Assembly: GCA_030631445.1 (NCBI GenBank)
Contig: DAOVLD010000159.1
Coordinates: forward strand, 1-5,002
DNA length: 5,002 bases
Source of the DNA: Bacteroidota bacterium
GTDB lineage: Bacteria; Bacteroidota; Bacteroidia; Bacteroidales; VadinHA17
Reading direction: 5' to 3'
The first letter of the stretch is position 1. Each line of letters begins with the position of its first letter. The position numbers were made by a program, and so were the translations under genes. The notes under the pieces were generated by a model. It did no database searches. It saw only the letters and a list, made by a program, of their open reading frames with translations, and was not told the DNA's origin. Shown one piece after another: positions 1 through 5,002 of this stretch.

Positions 1-669
1 AGTATCATCTGCCAGTGGCTCGGAGTTACTAAAATAGCCGGTAAGCCAATAATACTCCCGTTTACCGGGATCAATTCTCTTTTCGAATTCTTCCTGCCAA
101 TATCCATCTGTTTGCCTGCATACTTTAATTCCTTTCAACTCATTTTCTTTTCCAACAGGAATATTAACGTTCAGGCATATACCTTCTGCTATGCCATTCA
201 TAAAAACTTTCTCAATTATGCGTCTGACATAAATCCCGGCTGTTTCAAAATCAGCATCAGCAGAATAATCAAGCAATGAAAAACCAATAGAAGTGATCTT
301 ATTAATACCTCCTTCAATAGCAGCTGCCATTGTTCCGGAATAAACAACACTTACCGAGGCATTTGAGCCATGATTAATGCCCGAAACCAGCATATCCGGT
401 TTCCTCCCCAATAGCTGATGTAATGCCAGTTTAACACAATCCACGGGAGTTCCGGAACAACTATATATTTCTAATCCTTCCTCTTTTTTCACTGTTCGCA
501 CCCGTATAGGAAGTTTGGTAGTTATTGCATGCGACATACCCGACTGGCTTTCTTCAGGCGCTACAACTATCACTTTGCCAAATTCCCTGACAGTTTCAAT
601 TAAAGATTTCAAGCCCTTAGCTTCAACCCCATCATCATTTGTAACTAATATTAGTTTTTCTCTCTCCAT
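1..669 (-). CDS. surE: 5'/3'-nucleotidase SurE, partial (C-terminus off the left edge)
   Basis: SurE is a cytoplasmic, metal-dependent phosphatase that removes phosphate from nucleoside 5'- and 3'-monophosphates and, in some species, short polyphosphate. I translated the minus strand from the ATG at 669; the frame stays open for 223 codons to position 1. The family is usually about 250-260 residues, so roughly the last 30 are missing. The N-terminus reads MEREKLILVTNDDGVEAKGL, with the metal-binding NDDG at residues 11-14. PEESQSGMSHAIT follows (residues 38-50), where S43 is the expected metal-ligand serine. SGTPVDCV lies at 72-79 and SGINHGSN at 96-103, where N99 is the expected ligand asparagine. 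YSGTMAAAIEGG follows from 110. All expected active-site residues in the visible part are present, and there is no frameshift. The block SGINHGSNASVSVVYSGT differs from the commoner SGIN-x-G-x-N-x-G form but resembles Bacteroidota SurE as I recall it. The gene is transcribed away from pheT and has its own promoter. Confidence 0.96.
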   Translation of the reverse strand, partial: MEREKLILVTNDDGVEAKGLKSLIETVREFGKVIVVAPEESQSGMSHAITTKLPIRVRTVKKEEGLEIYSCSGTPVDCVKLALHQLLGRKPDMLVSGINHGSNASVSVVYSGTMAAAIEGGINKITSIGFSLLDYSADADFETAGIYVRRIIEKVFMNGIAEGICLNVNIPVGKENELKGIKVCRQTDGYWQEEFEKRIDPGKREYYWLTGYFSNSEPLADDT

Positions 670-698
670 GCTATTTTGTATCTGTATTTAACAAGCTA

Positions 699-729
699 CA
701 AATATATTGAAATCCAGTCAAGTTACAAG
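699..729 (-). promoter_or_regulatory. Bacteroidota-type promoter for surE
   Basis: Read on the minus strand, CTTG at 729-726 is followed after 19 bp by TATATTTG at 706-699. This matches the Bacteroidota housekeeping promoter (TTG or TTTG at about -33, TAnnTTTG at about -7): the -7 box is perfect and TTG is intact. The surE ATG is at 669, so the 5' leader would be about 20-25 nt. It contains no Shine-Dalgarno sequence, which is normal for this phylum. The motif match is directly visible; promoter activity is inferred. Confidence 0.72.
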
Positions 730-779
730 CTGGTAAGTGCATTTTAGGGCTTTCCGTATATCCTTATTTTATTGCTGCT

Positions 780-810
780 TATGGGATTTGCACAAAATTC
801 CTTACTTTTG
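780..810 (+). promoter_or_regulatory. Bacteroidota-type promoter for the pheT cluster
   Basis: TACTTTTG at 803-810 is a perfect match to the TAnnTTTG -7 box. TATG at 780-783, one mismatch from TTTG, sits 19 bp upstream as a candidate -33 element. A better TTTG at 787-790 is only 12 bp away, which is too close. Transcription would begin near 816-818 and leave a leader of about 25 nt before the pheT ATG at 841. That is too short for a phenylalanine attenuator or T-box of the kind that controls pheST in other bacteria. Confidence 0.6.
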
Positions 811-840
811 TTTTTTCAAATCATTATGACCTGAGATACC

Positions 841-3288
841 ATGAAAATTTCGTACAACTGGCTGAAAGAATATATTAAAACAGACCTTAACCCTGAAGAG
901 ATGGCGGTAATCCTTACCGACATTGGTCTTGAGGTTGAAGGAGTTGAATCTTTCCAATCGGTTAAAGGTGGTCTGGAGGGAATTGTTATTGGGAAAGTTA
1001 AAACTTCTGAGAAGCACCCAAATGCCGATAAATTAACCATTACAACTGTTGATATAGGTTCAGAAAAATTTCTTCGTATAGTTTGCGGGGCACCTAATGT
1101 TGCTGCCGGACAAAAAGTTCCTGTAGCAATAATTGGAACAACCCTTTATTCAGGGAACAAGGAGTTTGTAATAAAAAAATCCAAAATAAGAGGAGAAGTA
1201 TCTGAAGGAATGATTTGTGCAGAAGATGAACTTGGGCTTGGGACATCCCACGAAGGTATTATGGTATTGGATGAAACAGCTATGATTGGAATTCCGGCGA
1301 AAGATTATTTCAAGATTGAATCTGATACAATATTTGAAATAGGCCTTACACCAAACAGAATAGATGGCGGTTCGCATTACGGGGTTGCCCGCGACCTTTC
1401 GGCATTCCTGAAACAAAAAGGAGATTCCTGCGTTGTGAAACCATCAGTAGATAATTTCAAGGTAGATAACCACGATTTGTCAATTGAAGTTGAGATCGAA
1501 AACCAGGAAGCATGCCCGCGATATTCCGGTTTAACCATACAGGGAATAAATGTTAAACCCTCCCCGTTATGGCTTCAAAACCGGTTAAAATCCATTGGAT
1601 TAGTCCCTGTTAATAATATTGTTGACATAGCAAATTATGTATTGCATGAAACAGGACAGCCATTGCACGCTTTTGATGCTGATAAGATAACAGGTAATAA
1701 GGTTATTGTTAAAACTCTGCCGCAGGACACAAAATTCACCACCCTCGATGAAGTAAAAAGGGAATTGCATCACGATGACCTGATTATCTGCAACAAAGAA
1801 AAAGGAATGTGTATTGCAGGTGTTTTTGGCGGTATCGGTTCGGGTGTAAAAGCCGGAACACAAAATATTTTTCTAGAAAGCGCCTATTTTAACCCGGTTT
1901 ATATTAGAAAAACTACCAAAAGACATGCTCTGAATACTGATGCATCGTTTCGTTTTGAAAGAGGAGTTGACCCTGATATGATAATATATGCATTAAAACG
2001 TGCAGCGTTATTAATAAAGGAAATTGTTGGTGGAAAAATATCCTCTGATATTGTCGATCACTATCCATCCCAAATAAATAACCACATTGTGGAACTGTCA
2101 TATAAAAACCTGACCCGGCTGGTTGGTAAAAAAATTGATGCTGAAGTAATTAAAAATATACTTACGGCTCTTGAAATTAAGATAACCGGTGAAAAAGATA
2201 ATATTCTAAATCTTGAAGTCCCCGCTTATCGCGTTGATGTAACCCGCGAAGCAGACATAATAGAGGAAATTTTAAGAATTTACGGATATAATAATATTGA
2301 AACTAGCGATAAGATAGTATCTACGGTTTCTGCTATCCCCAAACCTGATAAAGAAAAAATCAAGAATATAGTATCTGATCTGTTATCAAACCAGGGATTC
2401 TACGAAATCATGTGTAACTCATTAACCAGTTATGATTATTATAAAGATAATCACGATTTCCCTGAACAAAATACAGTAAGATTAAATAATCCGCTAAGTT
2501 CTGACCTTAATGTAATGCGCCAGACCTTATTATATGGTGGACTGGAATCCGTTTCATATAATATTAACAGGCAAATAAATAACCTGAAGCTGTTTGAATT
2601 TGGAAACTGCTATTATAAGGTTAAAAAAGACTCTGATAATAAACTTGAAAATTATTGTGAACGGGAACATTTAGCTCTGTTTACTACTGGACAAAAAAAT
2701 GAACCGGGTTGGACCAGCCAGGATAAACCAACCGATTTTTTTCATCTTAAGTCATATATTGAAAGAATACTTAAACGAACAGGTATTACAACTAAAGATA
2801 TCGAATCAGTTCCTTCCGGGGCACACTACTTTTCCGAAGGGCTTAAATATCTTGAATCTAATGAAACAATTGTTGAATTTGGGCAATTAAAACCAACTAT
2901 AACCAGGAATTTCGATATCGACCAGTCTGTTTATTATGGTATTTTCTCATGGGATACAATGTTGAATCTCATGGTAAGAAATGATATATCTTTTTCTGAA
3001 ATTCCCAGATTCCCGGAAGTAAAACGTGATCTGGCTCTTCTTCTTGATAAATCTGTCAGTTTTTCACAGATAGAAAAGCTGGCCTGGAAAACCGAAAAGA
3101 AGCTGCTGAAAAAGATAAACCTTTTTGATGTTTTTGAAGATCAAAAAATCGGCAAGAATAAGAAGTCTTATGCTATAAGTTTCTACCTCCAGGATGCTGA
3201 GAAAACCCTAACAGATAAGAGGATAGACAAAACCATGCAAAATTTTATCCGCACTTTTGAAAAAGAACTTGGAGCTAAGATCAGATAG
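841..3288 (+). CDS. pheT: Phenylalanine--tRNA ligase beta subunit
   Basis: This is the beta chain of the cytoplasmic alpha2-beta2 enzyme that charges tRNA-Phe. The alpha chain (PheS) holds the aminoacylation site; the beta chain binds tRNA and edits mischarged Tyr-tRNA-Phe. The length of 815 residues is normal for a full bacterial PheT. Domains in order: the N-terminal segment [12 protein letters not shown]; an EMAPII-like tRNA-binding fold at about 42-155 (KHPNADKL at 58-65, CGAPN at 82-86, [19 protein letters not shown] at 115-133); PNR-x-D and GVARDLSA at 171-188; the B3/B4 editing region at about 210-400 ([12 protein letters not shown] at 256-267, AGVFGG at 326-331, [14 protein letters not shown] at 365-378); B5 at about 412-485 ([23 protein letters not shown]); a catalytic-like core at about 500-700; and a C-terminal FDX-ACB anticodon-binding domain at about 718-815 ([14 protein letters not shown]). 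The start is 24-30 nt downstream of the proposed promoter and gives the canonical N-terminus. pheS is not adjacent: the divergent neighbour is surE, so the two subunits are encoded apart. No truncation or frameshift is seen. Confidence 0.98.
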   Translation: MKISYNWLKEYIKTDLNPEEMAVILTDIGLEVEGVESFQSVKGGLEGIVIGKVKTSEKHPNADKLTITTVDIGSEKFLRIVCGAPNVAAGQKVPVAIIGTTLYSGNKEFVIKKSKIRGEVSEGMICAEDELGLGTSHEGIMVLDETAMIGIPAKDYFKIESDTIFEIGLTPNRIDGGSHYGVARDLSAFLKQKGDSCVVKPSVDNFKVDNHDLSIEVEIENQEACPRYSGLTIQGINVKPSPLWLQNRLKSIGLVPVNNIVDIANYVLHETGQPLHAFDADKITGNKVIVKTLPQDTKFTTLDEVKRELHHDDLIICNKEKGMCIAGVFGGIGSGVKAGTQNIFLESAYFNPVYIRKTTKRHALNTDASFRFERGVDPDMIIYALKRAALLIKEIVGGKISSDIVDHYPSQINNHIVELSYKNLTRLVGKKIDAEVIKNILTALEIKITGEKDNILNLEVPAYRVDVTREADIIEEILRIYGYNNIETSDKIVSTVSAIPKPDKEKIKNIVSDLLSNQGFYEIMCNSLTSYDYYKDNHDFPEQNTVRLNNPLSSDLNVMRQTLLYGGLESVSYNINRQINNLKLFEFGNCYYKVKKDSDNKLENYCEREHLALFTTGQKNEPGWTSQDKPTDFFHLKSYIERILKRTGITTKDIESVPSGAHYFSEGLKYLESNETIVEFGQLKPTITRNFDIDQSVYYGIFSWDTMLNLMVRNDISFSEIPRFPEVKRDLALLLDKSVSFSQIEKLAWKTEKKLLKKINLFDVFEDQKIGKNKKSYAISFYLQDAEKTLTDKRIDKTMQNFIRTFEKELGAKIR

Positions 3289-3290
3289 CT

Positions 3291-3800
3291 ATGAAAGACA
3301 AAATTGAGATTAAACAATGTGATATTACAGATTTGAATGTAGATGTAATTGTTAATGCTGCCAACAAATCCCTGCTGGGAGGCGGTGGTGTTGATGGTGC
3401 AATACATCGGGCAGCCGGTCCCGGACTTGTTGAAGAATGCAGAAAACTCAATGGCTGTGAAACGGGTAATGCAAAAATTACAGGAGGATATAATCTTCCT
3501 GCCGGCTTTATAATTCATACAGTTGGTCCTGTATGGCAGGGAGGGAAAAAAGAAGAAGAGAATTTGCTTTCTTCATGCTATAAAAGAAGCCTTGAAATTG
3601 CTGCTGAAAAACAATCAAAAACAATTGCCTTCCCTAACATAAGCACCGGTATATATGGTTTCCCAAAAGAAAAAGCAGCCGGAATTGCCATTTCTACTGT
3701 CACCTCTTTTCTAAACCAACACCCTGAGATAGAAAAGGTAATATTTGCTATTTTTGATAAAGAAAACTACGAAATCTATCAGGATTTGCTATTAAGTTAA
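3291..3800 (+). CDS. Macro-domain ADP-ribose hydrolase (MacroD/YmdB type)
   Basis: This is a stand-alone macro domain of 169 residues, the usual size for bacterial MacroD/YmdB proteins. Members hydrolyse O-acetyl-ADP-ribose and remove ADP-ribose from aspartate or glutamate side chains; some also act on ADP-ribosylated nucleic acid ends. The ADP-ribose pocket signature is clear: GDIT-like CDIT at 10-13, [20 protein letters not shown] at 17-36, HRAAGP at 39-44, [15 protein letters not shown] at 57-71, and the phosphate loop [10 protein letters not shown] at 116-125. N25 and D35 fall at the positions reported as catalytic in E. coli YmdB, so an active enzyme is expected. The ATG is 2 bp after the pheT stop codon and has no convincing Shine-Dalgarno sequence of its own, which implies co-transcription and probably translational coupling. 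The true substrate cannot be told from sequence. Whether the link to pheT is functional or simply operon packing is unknown. Confidence 0.94.
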   Translation: MKDKIEIKQCDITDLNVDVIVNAANKSLLGGGGVDGAIHRAAGPGLVEECRKLNGCETGNAKITGGYNLPAGFIIHTVGPVWQGGKKEEENLLSSCYKRSLEIAAEKQSKTIAFPNISTGIYGFPKEKAAGIAISTVTSFLNQHPEIEKVIFAIFDKENYEIYQDLLLS

Positions 3801-3802
3801 AC

Positions 3803-3815
3803 AGGAAAAGAGAGA
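3803..3815 (+). promoter_or_regulatory. Purine-rich ribosome binding tract before the prenyltransferase
   Basis: AGGAAAAGAGAGA lies in the 18-bp gap after the macro-domain gene. It ends 3 nt before the ATG at 3819 and 6 nt before the in-frame ATG at 3822, so it supports one of these two starts over the later ATG at 3843. It is the only good Shine-Dalgarno-like tract in the window. Confidence 0.5.
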
Positions 3816-3818
3816 TTA

Positions 3819-4694
3819 ATGATGAGGAAATCATTTAACAGGATGAACAACTATCTTTCGATGGTTAAGTTCAGTCATACAGTATTTGCAATGCCCTTTG
3901 CCCTGATCGGCTTTTTTATTGCAGTCCGTTTAACTGAAGCAGAACTTAACTATGTCACTTTTATCCTGGTAATTTTATGTATGATCTTCGCCCGTAATGC
4001 AGCTATGGCTTTTAACAGGTATGCAGATAAGGAAATTGATGGAAAAAACCCACGTACAGCTCTACGTGAAATTCCTGCCGGAATAATTAAAGCCAGGTCT
4101 GCACTACTCTTTGTCATCATCAATGTGATCCTGTTTTTTATCGCCACCTATTTTATTAACAGGCTCACATTCAGACTATCACCAATTGCCGTACTCATTA
4201 TATTAGGATATAGTTTTACAAAAAAGTTTACATCACTTAGTCATCTTATTCTCGGTTTGGGTTTATCCCTGGCGCCGATCGGTGCCTATCTGGCTGTTAC
4301 CGGAAGTTTCAATATTATTCCTGTACTTTATTCACTTGTGGTACTTTTCTGGGTAAGCGGATTCGATATTATCTATTCCTTACAGGATGAAGATTTTGAT
4401 AAATCACTTCAACTCAAATCAATTCCGGCTGCTATAGGCAAGGAAAAAGCTATGTGGGTTTCAAACATATTTCATTTATTTGCGGCTGGTTTTGTAATAA
4501 CACCCGGACTTATTGCTCATATGGGAACTTACTATTGGATTGGATCCGCAATTTTTCTAATCTTACTTACCTACCAGCACCTCCTGGTAAAACCCAATGA
4601 CATCAGTCGAATTAACCTTGCATTCTTTACAACCAATGGCATAGCCAGTGTTATTTTCGCCCTTTTCACCATTCTTGATCTGTATATTGGTTAG
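3819..4694 (+). CDS. UbiA-family polyprenyltransferase, probably MqnP-like (menaquinone biosynthesis)
   Basis: This is an integral membrane aromatic prenyltransferase of 291 residues, a typical UbiA length, with about eight or nine hydrophobic helices. It carries both Mg-diphosphate aspartate motifs. The first is N66-xxx-D70-xxx-D74 within FNRYADKEIDGKNPRT, and the second is D190-xxx-D194 within DIIYSLQDEDFDKS. REIPAG (83-88) after the first motif and LQDEDFD in the second fit the 'UbiA-like polyprenyltransferase' subgroup that contains MqnP, the enzyme that prenylates the naphthoate precursor in the futalosine menaquinone route. The subgroup assignment comes from recalled motif patterns; 4-hydroxybenzoate prenyltransferase (UbiA) or another quinone prenyltransferase is possible. 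The start is uncertain: ATGs at 3819 and 3822 are adjacent and suit the purine tract, while the ATG at 3843 (MNNYLSMVKFSHT) gives an N-terminus common in homologues. It lies 18 bp after the macro-domain gene, so it is probably last in the pheT transcription unit. The TAG stop is followed at once by a hexanucleotide repeat in the same frame. Confidence 0.9.
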   Translation: MMRKSFNRMNNYLSMVKFSHTVFAMPFALIGFFIAVRLTEAELNYVTFILVILCMIFARNAAMAFNRYADKEIDGKNPRTALREIPAGIIKARSALLFVIINVILFFIATYFINRLTFRLSPIAVLIILGYSFTKKFTSLSHLILGLGLSLAPIGAYLAVTGSFNIIPVLYSLVVLFWVSGFDIIYSLQDEDFDKSLQLKSIPAAIGKEKAMWVSNIFHLFAAGFVITPGLIAHMGTYYWIGSAIFLILLTYQHLLVKPNDISRINLAFFTTNGIASVIFALFTILDLYIG

Positions 4695-4697
4695 GGG

Positions 4698-4725
4698 AAG
4701 GCTAAGGCTAAGGCTGAGGCTAAGG
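4698..4725 (+). repeat. Hexanucleotide tandem repeat (AAGGCT)n after the prenyltransferase stop codon
   Basis: Four consecutive 6-bp units are visible: AAGGCT at 4698, 4704 and 4710, then the variant GAGGCT at 4716. A partial AAGG follows at 4722. The array starts 3 bp after the TAG stop (4692-4694). It is guanine-rich on the plus strand, in contrast to the AT-rich flanks, and has no C-rich partner, so it cannot fold into a terminator hairpin by itself. Such short arrays can change copy number by slippage; a six-base unit would not shift the reading frame. Confidence 0.85.
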
Positions 4726-4834
4726 GAAAAAAGAAAATAAAGAAGAATTATGTTATAAATCAATAAACAATTTTGAACCGAGTTTGCGAGCTCAACGAAG
4801 TTAAATTCCTATATGTTAAAATAAGTAACTTGTC

Positions 4835-4892
4835 AAAAAAGAATAACGTTATTAATAACGTTGTTAATTACGTTATTAATAACGTTATTCTT
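4835..4892 (-). terminator. Possible minus-strand terminator formed by the inverted repeat
   Basis: Read on the minus strand, the 23-bp stem ends in CTTTTTTGACA, so the hairpin is followed by a run of T (complement of the six A at 4835-4840, two of which lie within the stem). The plus-strand side is followed by TTGCATAAAA, a poor T-run. It could stop transcripts entering from a gene to the right, but the stem is nearly all A-T apart from the CG steps, unlike a standard intrinsic terminator. Confidence 0.25.
4839..4892. repeat. Perfect 23-bp inverted repeat made of four 12-bp palindromic units
   Basis: The left arm 4839-4861 and right arm 4870-4892 are perfect reverse complements, separated by 8 bp (TGTTAATT). 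The core 4842-4889 divides exactly into four head-to-tail 12-mers: AATAACGTTATT, AATAACGTTGTT, AATTACGTTATT and AATAACGTTATT. The consensus unit is itself a perfect palindrome; the two inner copies each have one substitution. The block can therefore fold as one long hairpin or cruciform, or as several small ones, and could equally present four binding sites one helical turn-plus apart. The pairing and periodicity are directly visible; the role is unknown. Confidence 0.93.
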
Positions 4893-4944
4893 GCATAAAA
4901 TAAAAATCTATACGAAATAATATTTAGATTGTAGTGTTATATAA

Positions 4945-4972
4945 TTTGGACAAAATTATTTTCGTAAATTTA
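4945..4972 (+). promoter_or_regulatory. Weak promoter-like pair for a gene beyond the right edge
   Basis: TTTG at 4945-4948 is followed after 16 bp by TAAATTTA at 4965-4972, one mismatch from the Bacteroidota TAnnTTTG box. The spacing is shorter than the usual 19 bp or so, and AT-rich sequence produces such matches by chance. It would suit the ATG at 4996, but that gene cannot be seen. Confidence 0.28.
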
Positions 4973-5002
4973 AAAACCTTTATATAATTTTTTTGATGAA
5001 TA

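Larger units (their letters stand above)
4695..5002. other. 308-bp intergenic region at the right edge, no complete gene
   Basis: The region is AT-rich with stops in all frames I inspected. It holds, in order: the AAGGCT array; a purine-rich stretch to about 4747; a small possible hairpin at 4780-4793 (GAGTT, loop TGCG, AGCTC, including one G-U pair and no T-run); the large palindromic block at 4839-4892; and an AT-rich run to the edge with a weak promoter-like pair. ATGAATA starts at 4996 and may be the first codons of a plus-strand gene, but only two codons are visible, so no gene is called. I see no GC-rich hairpin plus T-run that would serve as a standard terminator for the pheT cluster. 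Confidence 0.75.

Noticed and set aside
160..173. AACGTT inside surE as another copy of the palindromic unit
   Set aside because: Only the 6-bp core matches; the flanks do not extend to the 12-bp unit, and the site is in conserved coding sequence.
817..840. Phenylalanine attenuator or T-box leader before pheT
   Set aside because: The inferred leader is about 25 nt, with no Phe-codon run, no hairpin pair and no T-box motif.
802..1040. Two short minus-strand open frames overlapping the pheT start
   Set aside because: They overlap each other and the conserved PheT N-terminus, and run into the surE-pheT promoter region. They are shadow frames.
2699..2890. 63-codon plus-strand open frame inside pheT
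   Set aside because: It lies wholly within the intact PheT core in another frame and has no independent support.
3183..3518. 111-codon minus-strand open frame across the pheT/macro-domain junction
   Set aside because: It lies antisense to two confidently identified genes and has no recognisable domain or promoter.
4563..4763. Minus-strand open frame with a Ser-Leu repeat (LSLSLSLSL)
   Set aside because: It is the antisense of the prenyltransferase 3' end plus the AAGGCT array. The Ser-Leu run comes solely from the hexanucleotide repeat, and the rest matches no family I recognise.
4780..4793. Small hairpin GAGTT-TGCG-AGCTC as terminator of the pheT cluster
   Set aside because: The stem is only five pairs, includes a G-U pair, and no T-run follows it. 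It is too weak to call.

Overview
The window looks like a chromosomal housekeeping segment from a member of the Bacteroidota (Bacteroidetes), probably class Bacteroidia. This placement is inferred. The DNA is AT-rich, there is little Shine-Dalgarno signal before the genes, and both sides of the divergent gene pair carry the phylum's unusual promoter -7 box (TAnnTTTG, the surE one with a TTG 19 bp upstream). The SurE and PheT proteins also carry sequence blocks of the type seen in that phylum.

Layout: positions 1-669 hold the start of surE on the minus strand; its C-terminus lies off the left edge. A 171-bp divergent promoter region (670-840) separates it from a plus-strand cluster of three genes. 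These are pheT (841-3288, phenylalanyl-tRNA synthetase beta chain), a macro-domain ADP-ribose hydrolase (3291-3800, only 2 bp after pheT) and a UbiA-family membrane prenyltransferase of the MqnP type (3819-4694, 18 bp further on). The tight spacing suggests one transcription unit from the promoter near 780-810. The last 308 bp (4695-5002) contain no complete gene but do contain two repeats: a short AAGGCT-type hexanucleotide array touching the prenyltransferase stop codon, and a striking 54-bp palindromic block built from four copies of a 12-bp self-complementary unit.

The genes do not form one pathway. pheT serves translation. The macro-domain protein probably removes ADP-ribose from O-acetyl-ADP-ribose or from modified macromolecules. 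The prenyltransferase probably attaches the isoprenoid tail in (mena)quinone synthesis. SurE is a nucleotide phosphatase. I see no defence system, mobile element, CRISPR array or RNA gene. The unexplained signal is in the 3' intergenic region: the four-unit palindrome and the hexanucleotide array, which would encode a Lys/Ala-rich tail if the prenyltransferase stop codon were read through.
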